A DNA stretch of 64,000 nt from Natribaculum breve (GCF_023008585.1 NZ_CP095390.1:1488001-1552000); one strand, 5' to 3'; shown: positions 8,124-17,053, counted from the stretch's first letter. Program-made: numbers and translations. The notes: generated by a model from the letters alone, not told the origin.

Positions 8124-9242
8124 GTGACACGCATTCACACGGGTCGTGGGGCGGCGCGCAACACGCGCCGGGGATTTCTGGCGGTCGCCGGCGGAGTCGC
8201 CGTCGCCGGCTGTACCGGGGGGTTCGGGAACGACAGCGAGCCGGCCGGCGCGGACGACGGGTCGGGGGACGGCTCGGGGGACAGACCCGAAGTCGAGTCC
8301 GTGTCCCTGTTGCTCAACTGGAACGTAAGCGCCCTCCACGCGCCGTACGTCGCGGCCGACGAGAACGGCTTCTACGAGGAGGAAGGCTTCGACGACGTCG
8401 AGATCGAGAGCGGCGACGGCTCCGACTTCGCGGCCAACCAGGCGGGACTCGGCAACGTCGAGTTCGCAATCTCGAGCAGCGACCAGCTCCTCAACGTCAA
8501 CAGTCGGGGGCTCTCGCCGCTCGCGGTCGGCATCGTCATGCAACGGAATCCGAACGTCGTCTTCGCCAGCCGCGAGCAGTTCGGCGAACTGACCGACGCC
8601 GAGCAGTTAGACGGTGCCACGGTCGGGAGCGGCCCCGGCATGGTCCGCCAGATGACGCGGGCGTTTCTCGACCACCACGGGGTCCTCGAGAGCGTCGAGT
8701 ACGTCGACACCGGGTTCGACACCGTCCAGCAACTGCTCGGTGGCGAGATCGACGCCGCGGGGGGCGTCTTCGGCGACGTCGTCGACGCCGAACACCAGGG
8801 TGGCGAGATCGACGTCCTCCCGATCGCGGACGCGATCCCGTCGTACGGCCACCTCGTGGTCACCGAGGAGGACTTCGGCGATGCGAACCCGAACACCGTC
8901 CGGGCGTTCCTCCGGGCGACGGCCAGGGGTGCCGTCTGGGCGAGCCAGAACCCGGACGAGGCGATCGACCTCCTCGTCGACGCCCAGCCCGAACTCGAGG
9001 AGGTCCGCGAGAACCAGGCCGACAAGTGGGACGTCATGCACGGCGAGTACATGACCTCGGAGACGGTGCGCGAGAACGGCTGGGGGTTCAGCGCCGCCGA
9101 CCCGTGGGAACGAACGCACGAGGTGCTGGCCGACGGCGACGTCCTCGAGGGCGACGTCGACCCGAACGCCGTGTGGACGAACGAATTCCTCGACGCGGAG
9201 TACGAGTACGTCGCCGACTACGCGGAACTGGCCGAAGAATGA
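8124..9242 (+). CDS. ABC transporter substrate-binding lipoprotein (NMT1/THI5-type, Tat-exported)
   Basis: A 372-residue binding protein for an ABC importer of the nitrate/sulfonate/HMP-precursor type. The N-terminus has a Tat motif NTRRGFLAVAGG followed by lipobox AVAGC, then an acidic glycine-serine linker and the mature domain from about residue 55 (VSLLLNWNVSALHAPYVAAD). It should be lipid-anchored outside the membrane. The GTG start at 8124 is favoured because the TATA box at 8085 would lie inside a longer gene. It is followed by a permease gene 49 bases on. The cytosolic paralog at 6632 is very similar over the C-terminal half, so both probably see related ligands; the ligand itself is not identifiable. 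Confidence 0.88.
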   Translation: MTRIHTGRGAARNTRRGFLAVAGGVAVAGCTGGFGNDSEPAGADDGSGDGSGDRPEVESVSLLLNWNVSALHAPYVAADENGFYEEEGFDDVEIESGDGSDFAANQAGLGNVEFAISSSDQLLNVNSRGLSPLAVGIVMQRNPNVVFASREQFGELTDAEQLDGATVGSGPGMVRQMTRAFLDHHGVLESVEYVDTGFDTVQQLLGGEIDAAGGVFGDVVDAEHQGGEIDVLPIADAIPSYGHLVVTEEDFGDANPNTVRAFLRATARGAVWASQNPDEAIDLLVDAQPELEEVRENQADKWDVMHGEYMTSETVRENGWGFSAADPWERTHEVLADGDVLEGDVDPNAVWTNEFLDAEYEYVADYAELAEE

Positions 9243-9291
9243 CTCGCGTCCGAGCGGGCAGGTCGCGACCGGAACGCGGGGACGAGAGACG

Positions 9292-10125
9292 ATGAGCGAC
9301 GGACGCGGTGACCGACACGGTCGACCGCGCGTGAACGTTCCCTCGCTCGGCCGACGGGAGGGACGGAGCGTCGCCGACGTCGGTCTCGACGCGACGAGTC
9401 GTGCGCTTCCGCCGGTCGCCGTCCTCGCGGTCGTCCTCCTCGGGTGGCACGCCGCCGTCGTGGTCTCCGACGTGCCGACGCTGATCCTCCCGTCGCCGCT
9501 CGAGGTCCTCCAGGCGCTCACCGAGACGTACCCGACGCTGCTCGAGGACGCCGCGGTCACGGGGCTCACCGCGGGCCTCGGACTGCTCGCCGGCGGGACG
9601 GTCGGGTTCGTCCTCGCCTTCGCGATGACCTACTCGCGGACCGCGACGCGGACGCTGTTGCCCTACGTCGTCGCGTTGCGCATCGCCCCCCTGATCGCCG
9701 TCGCCCCGCTCCTGTTTCTCTGGTTCGGCCGGGGCGTGCTGGCCCGGGCGCTGCTCGTGACGACGCTGACTGTCTTCCCGATCACGATCGCCGCGGTCGA
9801 CGGACTTCGGAGCACGCCGGAGTCGTACCTCGACCTCGCGCGCACCGTCGGCGCGTCGCGGGCCGCCGTCTTCCTGCGCGTGCGCGTCCCCGCCGCCGCG
9901 CCGAGCGTGTTCGCCGGGTTCAAGATCGCCGCGACGCTTTCCGTCGTCGGGACCGTCGTCGCGGAGTTCGTCACGCTCGAGGCGGGTCTCGGTTACCGGG
10001 TGTTCGACACCGCGGCGTACCTCCGGACGGCCGAGACCTACGCCGCCCTCGTCGTCCTCGCGGGACTCGGCGTGGGCTTTTACCTCCTCCCCGTCGCCGT
10101 CGAACGCGCGTTCTGGCGGGCGTAA
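9292..10125 (+). CDS. ABC transporter permease (SsuC/TauC-like) 1
   Basis: A 277-residue inner-membrane permease of the BPD-transport family with about six hydrophobic helices (for example LPPVAVLAVVLLGWHAAVVV and the C-terminal VVLAGLGVGFYLLPVAV). The EAA loop that contacts the ATPase is seen as YLDLARTVGASRAAVFLRVRVPAAAPSVF (about residues 180-208). It follows the exported binding protein and ends 4 bases from the end of the second, oppositely oriented permease gene. Only one ATPase gene is present, so the two permeases may form a heterodimer or serve alternative importers. Confidence 0.87.
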   Translation: MSDGRGDRHGRPRVNVPSLGRREGRSVADVGLDATSRALPPVAVLAVVLLGWHAAVVVSDVPTLILPSPLEVLQALTETYPTLLEDAAVTGLTAGLGLLAGGTVGFVLAFAMTYSRTATRTLLPYVVALRIAPLIAVAPLLFLWFGRGVLARALLVTTLTVFPITIAAVDGLRSTPESYLDLARTVGASRAAVFLRVRVPAAAPSVFAGFKIAATLSVVGTVVAEFVTLEAGLGYRVFDTAAYLRTAETYAALVVLAGLGVGFYLLPVAVERAFWRA

Positions 10126-10129
10126 GGGA

Positions 10130-10909
10130 TCACTCGAACTCGAGACCCACCCACCGGAGGACGCCGCGCTGTGCGAGCACGACGACGCCGTAGAGGGCGA
10201 GTCCCTCGAGCAACAGGACGACGAGCGCCGCGAGCATGACCTCGGGACGGACGTTCTCCGACCCCAGGAGGATAATGAATCCGAGGCCGTCGTCCGCGAC
10301 GACCCACTCGGCGACGACGGCCCCGACGACCGCGAGCGTCACCGACTGCTTGAGTCCCGCGAAGACGTCCGGCAGGGCGTAGGGGACGTCCACGTACGCG
10401 ATCCGCTCGAGCGTGCTGGCGTTCACCGACCGCAACAGGTCGTGGTGCTCCGCCGGTGCCCGGTCGAGTCCCGCCGCCGTGCTCAACACGAGCGGGAAGA
10501 ACGTGACGAGCGCGACGAACACCGTCGCCGTCGTCGTCCCCGTCCCCAGGTAGATCAGAAGCAGCGGCGCGATCGCGAGTTTCGGCACCACCCTGACCGT
10601 CACGAGCGAGGGGTAGATCGCCCGTCGAAACCACGGGACGTACGCGACGAACGCCGCCAGCAGGAATCCCGCGAGGACGCCCACGACACCCCCGTAGACG
10701 ACCTTCTCGAGCGTGTCCCAGGCGTTGTGTGCGTACAGCGTCGGATTCCCCAGGAGCTGGGCGGCGACGGCCCGCGGCGACGGCAACACGAACGACGGAA
10801 CGTCCGCGAACGTCACGATCGTCCACCAGAGCGCGATGCCCACACAGAGCGCGCTCGCCGGGTAGAGCACGTCCGCCGCGGCGGCGCGAACGCGTTCACT
10901 CGTGGCCAT
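10130..10909 (-). CDS. ABC transporter permease (SsuC/TauC-like) 2
   Basis: A 259-residue permease of the same family as the neighbour at 9292. Hydrophobic helices include VLYPASALCVGIALWWTIV near the N-terminus and a C-terminal segment before WVGLEFE. The coupling loop is HHDLLRSVNASTLERIAYVDVPYALPDVFAG (about residues 155-185). The ATG at 10909 overlaps the end of the ATPase gene by 14 bases, so the leftward order regulator, ATPase, permease looks like one operon. Confidence 0.87.
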   Translation of the reverse strand: MATSERVRAAAADVLYPASALCVGIALWWTIVTFADVPSFVLPSPRAVAAQLLGNPTLYAHNAWDTLEKVVYGGVVGVLAGFLLAAFVAYVPWFRRAIYPSLVTVRVVPKLAIAPLLLIYLGTGTTTATVFVALVTFFPLVLSTAAGLDRAPAEHHDLLRSVNASTLERIAYVDVPYALPDVFAGLKQSVTLAVVGAVVAEWVVADDGLGFIILLGSENVRPEVMLAALVVLLLEGLALYGVVVLAQRGVLRWVGLEFE

Positions 10910-11645
10910 GGGTTTCGTGTAACGTCCGTCGCACCGCGGCGACCTGGCGCTGGAACGCGCCCGAGCCGAACACTTCCTCGTCGCGCGGCGTCGGCAGGTC
11001 GACCTCGAACGTTCGCTGGATCCGTCCCGGCTGTCCGCCCATCACGACGCAGCGGTCGGCGAGGAACACCGCCTCGGGGACGCTGTGGGTGACGAACACG
11101 ACGGTCTTCCGTTCGCGCCGCCAGAGCGCTCTGATCTCGACGCCGAGTTCGTCGCGGGTGATCTCGTCGAGTTCGCCGAACGGTTCGTCCATCAGGAGGA
11201 CGTCCGCGCCGAGGTGGATGGCGCGGGCGATCGCGACGCGCTGTTTCATCCCGCCGGACAGCGCCTGCGGGCGCGCGTCCTCGAACCCCTCGAGCCCCAT
11301 CGACGCGAGCAACGCCCGCGCCCGCTCTCGCTCCGGCGGGTCGTCGGCCATCGTCCGGAGGAACACCACGTTCTCGAGTGCGCTCTTCCACGGCAACAGG
11401 GTGTGTTGCTGGAAGACGAACCCGACGTCGGCGTTCGCCTGGGCGACGTCGGGTGGCCGCCCGTCGATGCAGACGGTCCCGGTCGTCGGCTCCTGCAGTC
11501 CGGCGATCGTACGCAGGAGCGTCGTCTTTCCGCAGCCAGACGGGCCGACCACGGTGACGAACTCGTCTCCGCCGACGCGGAGGTCGACGTCCGCGATCGC
11601 GGTGAAGTCCTCGAACGCCACCGTGACGTCGTCGAGTTCGATCAT
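10896..11645 (-). CDS. ABC transporter ATP-binding protein (SsuB/TauB-like)
   Basis: A 249-residue ATPase subunit for the adjacent permeases. Walker A GPSGCGKTTLLRT (about 38-50), Q-loop FVFQQHTLLPWKS, signature LSGGMKQRVAIARAI, Walker B VLLMDEPFGELDE and switch His in FVTHSVPEAVFLADR are all present. The ATG overlaps the stop of the upstream regulator gene (ATGA), showing coupling. A much longer upstream frame is an arginine-rich shadow and was not used. Confidence 0.93.
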   Translation of the reverse strand: MIELDDVTVAFEDFTAIADVDLRVGGDEFVTVVGPSGCGKTTLLRTIAGLQEPTTGTVCIDGRPPDVAQANADVGFVFQQHTLLPWKSALENVVFLRTMADDPPERERARALLASMGLEGFEDARPQALSGGMKQRVAIARAIHLGADVLLMDEPFGELDEITRDELGVEIRALWRRERKTVVFVTHSVPEAVFLADRCVVMGGQPGRIQRTFEVDLPTPRDEEVFGSGAFQRQVAAVRRTLHETHGHE

Positions 11646-12892
11646 TCGTCGAGCAGTCGCCCCTGTCCGAGCGCGATTCGGAGTCGATCCCACATCTCCT
11701 GGCGCTGCCACCCCCAGCCGCGTTCGCGCATGGCGTCGCTCTCGCCGAATCTCGAGGCCGCCCGCTCGAACGTCCGGCGGATCGACGCCGGCTCGTCGTC
11801 GCCCACCGCGGCGACCCGTTCTGCGGCCGGCTCCGGGTCGCATCGCGCGTCGGCCCAGCCGGCCGTCGTTCCGGCGAGAAAGCCCGCGAGCGCCGCGGTC
11901 CGATCCGCGAGGACGTCCTCGCGAACGATCACCGTCGGCCCGTAGATGGGGAAGTGATCCGTGATAGGGAGCGTGTCGACCGTTCTCCCCTGCCGCTCGA
12001 GCTGTCGCGGATCGGTGATCGACCCGGTCACGACGTCCGCCTCGCCCGCGAGCAGCGCGTCCTGTTCCTCGCCGGTCGTATCGACGATTCGGATGTCGTC
12101 GGCGAACGCCGTCTGCGAGAGAAAGAGCCGACCGAGCACCCGCGTCTCGGAGTTCGGCGGCATGCCGATCCGCCGCCCTTGCAGTTGCTCGACGCTCCGC
12201 AGCGGCTCGCCGAACGCCTCGCGGACGGTGTAGAGGACGGTCATCGCCCGCTGGTAGAGGACCGCGATCGGAACGACCGGGACGTCCGTCGCCCGGGCAC
12301 GGGCGACCGTCGCAGCGCCGACGACGCCGACGTCCGCGTCGCCGGCGGTGACCCGCTCGAGGGCGCGTCGCGACCCCTCGTAGTGGTCGACGGTCACGTC
12401 GACGCCGAACTCGTCGTACCACCCCGCCGTCTCACCGGCGTAGACGGGGACGTGGAGCCCGTTCGGCCGCCAGTTCAACGCGACGGTGAGGTCGCCGGCC
12501 GTCGACCCGGAACGGCCATCCTCGATCCCCGCGTGCTCGACAGCCCGGTCGAGCAACTCCTCCGCGTGGCGTTCGTACGCACAGCGGACGGCCGACTCGG
12601 GGTCGCCGACGGGTCGCCACGCCGTCGGCGGGCGACCGGGATCGTCGTCTCGAACGTGCGTGCGCTCGAGCAGTCCGGCGGACTCGAGTCGCTCGACGGC
12701 GTCGACGACAGTCGCCCGGTTCAGCCGGGTCCCGATCCGGAGGTGGACGGTCGTCGCCGGTTCGCGCTCGCGGTCGGCACGCAACAGCAGGTACGCGAGG
12801 ACCCGGCCGGCGTCGGTCCCGAGCCCGGCCGCCAGCCGCTCGACGACGTCCTCGTCCTCGTCGTCGAGTGCCCAGAAGGTTCGCGTGCGCAT
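11642..12892 (-). CDS. Winged-helix DNA-binding domain fused to NMT1/THI5-type binding-protein domain: putative ligand-sensing regulator
   Basis: A 416-residue two-domain protein. Residues 1 to about 85 read as a winged helix: DEDVVERLAAGLGTDAGRVLAYLLLRAD, then IGTRLNRATVVDAVERLESAGLLERTHV, typical of TrmB/MarR-like archaeal regulators. From about residue 135 a full binding-protein fold follows (LTVALNWRPNGLHVPVYAGE, AGWYDEFGVDVTVD, AFGEPLRSVEQLQGRRIGMP, ITDHFPIYGPTVIV). No export signal is present, so the ligand would be sensed in the cytoplasm. It is first in the operon with the ATPase and permease 2, and its TATA-like CCTTATGC lies about 27-35 bases before the ATG at 12892. The inferred role is one-component control of the uptake locus by its own substrate. 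Confidence 0.8.
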   Translation of the reverse strand: MRTRTFWALDDEDEDVVERLAAGLGTDAGRVLAYLLLRADREREPATTVHLRIGTRLNRATVVDAVERLESAGLLERTHVRDDDPGRPPTAWRPVGDPESAVRCAYERHAEELLDRAVEHAGIEDGRSGSTAGDLTVALNWRPNGLHVPVYAGETAGWYDEFGVDVTVDHYEGSRRALERVTAGDADVGVVGAATVARARATDVPVVPIAVLYQRAMTVLYTVREAFGEPLRSVEQLQGRRIGMPPNSETRVLGRLFLSQTAFADDIRIVDTTGEEQDALLAGEADVVTGSITDPRQLERQGRTVDTLPITDHFPIYGPTVIVREDVLADRTAALAGFLAGTTAGWADARCDPEPAAERVAAVGDDEPASIRRTFERAASRFGESDAMRERGWGWQRQEMWDRLRIALGQGRLLDE

Positions 12893-12918
12893 TCGTCCCA
12901 ACCCTCTATGTGCTATCG

Positions 12919-12967
12919 CATAAGGGTATCTCCGGCTGCGACGGCGATACCTCTCAGCGATATTTAG
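12919..12967. promoter_or_regulatory. Divergent promoters, PBP-fusion regulator and DUF4242 gene
   Basis: GCATAAGG (12919-12926; CCTTATGC on the minus strand) is correctly spaced for the regulator. ATATTTAGAAA (12960-12970) serves as a weak TATA box for the gene at 13007. I did not find a convincing operator palindrome here. Confidence 0.35.
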
Positions 12968-13006
12968 AAAGCGTTACAACCGGTTCCGTGGACAGTCCGA
13001 CGTGCT

Positions 13007-13306
13007 ATGTCAGATAATAGCACCCACGAATTTCTGATCCTCCGAGAGTTAGACGAGCCGATCACGTACGACGAACTCGACGAGGCGGCGACGGCGTCCG
13101 GCGAGACGCTCGAGAACCTCCGCGAGGAGGGCGTCGACATCAGCTGGGAGGAGTCGGAGGTGCTGACGAACGACGAGGGACGCGTCGTCGGGACCTTCTG
13201 TCGGTACCGGGCCGAGAGCGAGGACGCGGTGAGAGAGCACGCAGAGCGGGCCGGCCTTCCCGCGACGAAAGTCACCCGACGGGGCGAACCGCTCGAGGGG
13301 GAGTAG
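13007..13306 (+). CDS. DUF4242-type small protein (nickel-binding-protein-like)
   Basis: A 99-residue protein resembling the DUF4242 / SCO4226-like family: an alpha-beta fold beginning EFLILRELDEPITYDELDEA and ending SEDAVREHAERAGLPATKVT, the usual family C-terminal pattern. In bacteria one member binds nickel; the role here is unknown. It stands alone between the PBP locus and a membrane-protein gene. Confidence 0.6.
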   Translation: MSDNSTHEFLILRELDEPITYDELDEAATASGETLENLREEGVDISWEESEVLTNDEGRVVGTFCRYRAESEDAVREHAERAGLPATKVTRRGEPLEGE

Positions 13307-13378
13307 CGCTCGAACCGCGACGACCGACGCTGACGAAGTTTTATGCTCCAGTTCGTGTCACCAACTACCAGACACGTC

Positions 13379-14242
13379 ATGCGCCTCGTCAGCGGACTGG
13401 CTGACCGCCTGCGACAGCCGGAGTACACCGGCAGCAACCGATGTCTGCCGTGTACCGCGGTGAACGTGGCCATCGCGGTCGGCCTGGCGACGGTGATCGG
13501 TATTTACGCCACCGTTCCGGCGGGACTGCTGGCGTTTCTCGCCTGCGTCGGCGTGATCTACGCCAGGGGCTATCTCGTCCCCGGGACGCCGACGCTCACG
13601 AAGCGATACCTGCCGCCGTCGGTCCTTCGGCTGTTCGGGAAGGGGGCGGTCCAGGAGCGGACGCTCGACCGTGGCGCGGACGAGCCCGTCTGGGCCGCGC
13701 TCGCCGACGCGGGAGTCACGACGCGTGCCGCGTCGGACGACGGCCTTCGCCTCACCGACGCGTTTCGGGATCGGTGGCACCGCGAGCTGCGGCGATACCG
13801 CGACGCCTCGCCGTCGCCCGAGGAGGTCGCAGCGACCGTCGACGCCGACGACGTAACGAAGCGCGGACCGCTGGCGTTTTCGGTCGACGGCGCTCGCTTG
13901 CTCGAGTGGGACTCCGAGGCGGCGCTGGTCGCGGACGTCGCCGCCACGCGGGTGCTCGACGACTGGTTCGCCGACTGGGACGAGGTCGACCGCGACGCGC
14001 GACTCGACGTCCTCCTGCGGCTTCGATTCGTGCTCGATCACTGTCCAGCGTGTGGCGGCGACGTCGACCGGGACCACGAGCGCGTCGACCCCTGCTGTCA
14101 GAAGGCACGGACGTACGTCTGGACCGAGTGTGCAGACTGCGAGGCGGTCGTCGCCGAAGTCGCGGTGGCCGACTCGAACCTCGAGGAGTGGGCCGAACTC
14201 GGCGACGTCGGCGAGCGTGCGACGTCCACCGCGTCCCGGTAA
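13379..14242 (+). CDS. Membrane protein with cysteine-rich (zinc-ribbon-like) tail, unknown function
   Basis: A 287-residue protein. An N-terminal [10 protein letters not shown] leads into two adjacent hydrophobic helices ([33 protein letters not shown]). The long cytosolic part ends with a metal-site-like set CPAC (about 221), CC (about 236) and CADC (about 249). The ATG at 13379 is preferred over 13343 because TTTTATGC at 13339-13346 is a TATA box at the right distance. I do not recognise a function; an N-terminal CxxC beside the membrane and a C-terminal ribbon suggest redox or metal dependence. Confidence 0.7.
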   Translation: MRLVSGLADRLRQPEYTGSNRCLPCTAVNVAIAVGLATVIGIYATVPAGLLAFLACVGVIYARGYLVPGTPTLTKRYLPPSVLRLFGKGAVQERTLDRGADEPVWAALADAGVTTRAASDDGLRLTDAFRDRWHRELRRYRDASPSPEEVAATVDADDVTKRGPLAFSVDGARLLEWDSEAALVADVAATRVLDDWFADWDEVDRDARLDVLLRLRFVLDHCPACGGDVDRDHERVDPCCQKARTYVWTECADCEAVVAEVAVADSNLEEWAELGDVGERATSTASR

Positions 14243-14342
14243 CGATCGGAGCCGATCGATCGGCACCGACGGCCCCGCTCGCGGCGTCGGCGAATCGAGA
14301 ACGTCCGCGACTGTTATGTGTCCACACGGCAAACGAGAACGT

Positions 14343-14807
14343 ATGTCAACGGACTTGCCCAACATTCGCGTCGGCCGTGACGCTGAGGGGGACGACGGGG
14401 ACACGCGCACGCTCGAGTATCTCAACTACGAAGTGCTGGACGAACGCGGCTGGCGACTGGACGACGACGACCTCTTCGAGAAGGCTGCGGTGGCAGACCT
14501 CGACCCGACGGATTACGGGCGCTTCGAGGTGGCGGAAAACCGATACATCCTCGACGCGGCCGAAGACAACGGCTACGACTGGCCCTTCGAGTGTCGCGCC
14601 GCGTCGTGTGCGAACTGCGCTGCTATCCTGCGTGAGGGCGAGGTGTCGATGGACATGGACCTCATCCTCACCGAGGAGGAAGTCGAGGAGAAGAACATCA
14701 TCCTGACGTGTCAGGCGGTCCCGACGACCGACGAGGTCAAGATCGTCTACAACGCGATGCACCTCCCGTACCTCCAGGACCGCGTCATCGGCGTTCGGGA
14801 AGTCTGA
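14343..14807 (+). CDS. 2Fe-2S ferredoxin, halobacterial type
   Basis: A 154-residue plant-type ferredoxin with the cluster ligands in CRAASCANC (about residues 83-91) and the fourth Cys in ILTCQAVP. The N-terminal acidic helical insertion ([22 protein letters not shown]) is characteristic of halophilic archaeal ferredoxins, which serve 2-oxoacid oxidoreductases. It is about 25 residues longer than the classical protein, the extra being an N-terminal extension. A TATA-like CTGTTATG lies about 30 bases upstream, so the transcript is probably leaderless. Confidence 0.92.
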   Translation: MSTDLPNIRVGRDAEGDDGDTRTLEYLNYEVLDERGWRLDDDDLFEKAAVADLDPTDYGRFEVAENRYILDAAEDNGYDWPFECRAASCANCAAILREGEVSMDMDLILTEEEVEEKNIILTCQAVPTTDEVKIVYNAMHLPYLQDRVIGVREV

Positions 14808-14917
14808 GTCTCCGCCGACGCGCCGCACGACCGCTCGTACGGACCACTGTAAGTCCTTACCGCAGCGACCGCGTCCCGTCGGGCGGTCGCCGCGGAAAAT
14901 AGTTACAGCAGACCGTA

Positions 14918-16687
14918 TCAGTCGGCCTGCTCGCTCGAGCGGGCGGTCGCGAATCGCGAGAGGTCGACCTCGGCGTCGACTCCGGCGTCGGCGACCGACT
15001 CGTAGGGCCGGTTGACCACGATGTCGCCGGCGCGGCGCTTCCCGACGCCCGGAACCGTGGTGAGTTCGTCCATCGAGGCCGCGTTGAGATCCAGCGGGTA
15101 CGGGACCCCCGTGACCGACCGGTAGCCGTGGTCGACGACCGCGACGTCGATCGTCTCGCCGAGGGGCCGCTCGCCGGGAATCGCGACCAGTAGCGGGTAG
15201 GTGCCCAGCTGGCGGCCGAAGGTCCGGCCGTCCTGGTGGTACTCGAGGTGGACGTCCGGGAGGACGGTTCCGGGCGGCGCGACCCGCTCGAGCATCGGGT
15301 TGTCGATCTCCTCGCGCACCTGGCGCTTGTAGGGCTTGAACTGCTTTTTGTGCTCGTGGGCGATCTCCGCGCCGGTATCGGACATCTCGGTGCCGGCGAA
15401 CGCCATCACCTGGCGGACGTTCACCCGCCGGAGCATCAGCCCCTCGTCGTAGATTCGCCGGAGGAACTCGAGGTTGTGCTCGTAGGTCTCCTCGCGCTCG
15501 CCTTTGAGCCCGTGGACGAGGTTGATCCCCGGGAGGAGTTTGGGGAGGCGGTTCGGGGCCTCCTCGCCGGTCGAGGGGCCTCGCGGCTTCGCCGCTCGGC
15601 TTCCCGAGGCGCTGTGCGCCTCGCCCTCCTCTCCCGGCCGCCAGCCCCCCTCCTCGTTGACGATCCGGACCGCCTCGAGACACTCCTCCGTCGAGACCGC
15701 GAGATTGTTCTCCTCCTGGACGACCGGATCGGCCGACTCGAGGCCGAACGCAGCCGTGTCGCCGGGCGTGTTGTGCTCGGCGATGATCCGGATGCCCTCC
15801 CGCGAGGCCTCGGGCCACTTCGCGATCGTGATCGGGTTCATGTTGTCGAGGTGCAGCGTCTCGAGGTCGGGGGCGACCTCGCGGATGCCGCCGTAGAGGT
15901 CGCGAAGGGCGTCGGGGTTCGGCGCTTCGCCGTCGCCGCCGTAGGCCAGGATGTCGGCCTGCCGGCCGAGTCGGAAGTGCTTGATCCCGTGGTCCGAGAG
16001 GGCGTCGACCTCGTCGACGACCGTCTCTGGTGGCCGGAAACTCGGGTTGCCGTACAGCGGTTCCGTACAGAACGAACACCGGTAGGCACAACCGCGGGAG
16101 GTCTCGAGTTCGCAGATGAGGTAGTCGGGGTGGTTCGGGTGCTGTTCGACGACGAACGCGCCCTTCCGGGCCCACCGCGTGACCTCGGAGACGTCGCGCA
16201 TCCGATCGTTGAACCCCTCGAGGCCGTTCTCGACTACGTCGTAGGCGGCGGCCTCGACGTCGCCTTTCGCGACGAAGTCGAAGTCCAGGTCCTGGCGTTC
16301 GGTCTCGATCGCGCCCGCGTTCTCGTCGCCGACGCCGAACTTGACCGGCCCACCCATGAGACTCGTGCCGCTCGCGGTCCAGGCCAGTTTGCGGACCTCG
16401 TCGGGTTCGGCCGGCGTCCCGCCGACGTACTTGCCGGGGACGGTCATCCCGCCGATGTAGATCAGCAGGTCGGCCTCGTCGACGTCGCGCCACCGATCGG
16501 GATCGTCCCGCAGGGCGTCGATCGTGTGGTAGGTGATCCGGTCGGGAGCGACGCCGGCGTCGACGAGCGCGCCGGCCGTGTACCGGGGGTACGTCGAGAC
16601 GTACGGCGGGACCCCGAAGTGCGCCGGCTCGTCGACGTAGCCGTCGACGAGCGTGACTGTGAGCGAGTCGGGATCGGGGTCGGACAT
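14918..16687 (-). CDS. Radical SAM protein with C-terminal helix-hairpin-helix
   Basis: A 589-residue radical SAM protein. The N-terminal third resembles a cobalamin-binding-like Rossmann domain (YIGGMTVPGKYVGG). The 4Fe-4S/SAM motif is RGCAYRCSFC (about residues 199-208). The C-terminus has a TRAM-like part and a helix-hairpin-helix (LNAASMDELTTVPGVGKRRA, about 540-560). The ATG at 16687 follows the end of an arginine-rich shadow. A short low-complexity insert (about residues 355-378) is encoded by two small palindromes. The reaction is unknown; the HhH tail suggests nucleic-acid contact. Confidence 0.82.
   Translation of the reverse strand: MSDPDPDSLTVTLVDGYVDEPAHFGVPPYVSTYPRYTAGALVDAGVAPDRITYHTIDALRDDPDRWRDVDEADLLIYIGGMTVPGKYVGGTPAEPDEVRKLAWTASGTSLMGGPVKFGVGDENAGAIETERQDLDFDFVAKGDVEAAAYDVVENGLEGFNDRMRDVSEVTRWARKGAFVVEQHPNHPDYLICELETSRGCAYRCSFCTEPLYGNPSFRPPETVVDEVDALSDHGIKHFRLGRQADILAYGGDGEAPNPDALRDLYGGIREVAPDLETLHLDNMNPITIAKWPEASREGIRIIAEHNTPGDTAAFGLESADPVVQEENNLAVSTEECLEAVRIVNEEGGWRPGEEGEAHSASGSRAAKPRGPSTGEEAPNRLPKLLPGINLVHGLKGEREETYEHNLEFLRRIYDEGLMLRRVNVRQVMAFAGTEMSDTGAEIAHEHKKQFKPYKRQVREEIDNPMLERVAPPGTVLPDVHLEYHQDGRTFGRQLGTYPLLVAIPGERPLGETIDVAVVDHGYRSVTGVPYPLDLNAASMDELTTVPGVGKRRAGDIVVNRPYESVADAGVDAEVDLSRFATARSSEQAD
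15575..15632. repeat. In-frame palindromic insert inside radical SAM gene
   Basis: Two adjacent hairpins: GCGGC-TTC-GCCGC at 15583-15595 and GAGGCGC-TGT-GCGCCTC at 15606-15622. They encode a serine/alanine/glycine/proline stretch that breaks an otherwise ordinary radical SAM domain without shifting the frame. Confidence 0.5.
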
Positions 16688-16792
16688 GACCCGACGTAGC
16701 CACTCGAGGCCTAAAACGGTGACTACACGGCGGTCCCGGCCTCCCGAACCGGGACCCGTGCGTTGATGGTCGTCCCGCCAGTAGGGCCGTCT

Positions 16793-16951
16793 ATGCCCGC
16801 GACACTCGAGGTCGTCTGTACGGACGACGACTGCACGCTCGACATGTTCGAACTGCACTACACCTACGACATGCCCGACGACACGACCGTCGACGACTTC
16901 TCGTGTCCGTACTGCGGCGGGACGAGTTGTCTCGAGGAGATCGAACTCTGA
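16793..16951 (+). CDS. Small CPxCG-type zinc protein
   Basis: A 52-residue protein with cysteines in C-TDDD-C (residues 9-14) and a C-terminal CPYCGG with a further Cys seven residues on, a probable single zinc site. The middle is acidic (DMPDDTTVDD). Such micro-proteins are common in haloarchaea and often of unknown function. The ATG at 16793 gives the shortest form keeping the whole cysteine set; an in-frame ATG 30 bases upstream is possible. Confidence 0.7.
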   Translation: MPATLEVVCTDDDCTLDMFELHYTYDMPDDTTVDDFSCPYCGGTSCLEEIEL

Positions 16952-17053
16952 CGGCTGGTCGGCGGCGATCTCCACCACCGAAAATCGTCTGACGTTTATT
17001 TAATTTGTACCAAAATCAATAAGAATGCGGGTGGCGTAGGCTATCGCACCGAC

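Noticed and set aside
14346-16703. A 785-codon minus frame overlapping the ferredoxin and radical SAM genes
   Set aside because: Arginine-rich shadow; the radical SAM frame with CxxxCxxC and HhH is in another frame, and the ferredoxin lies on the opposite strand.
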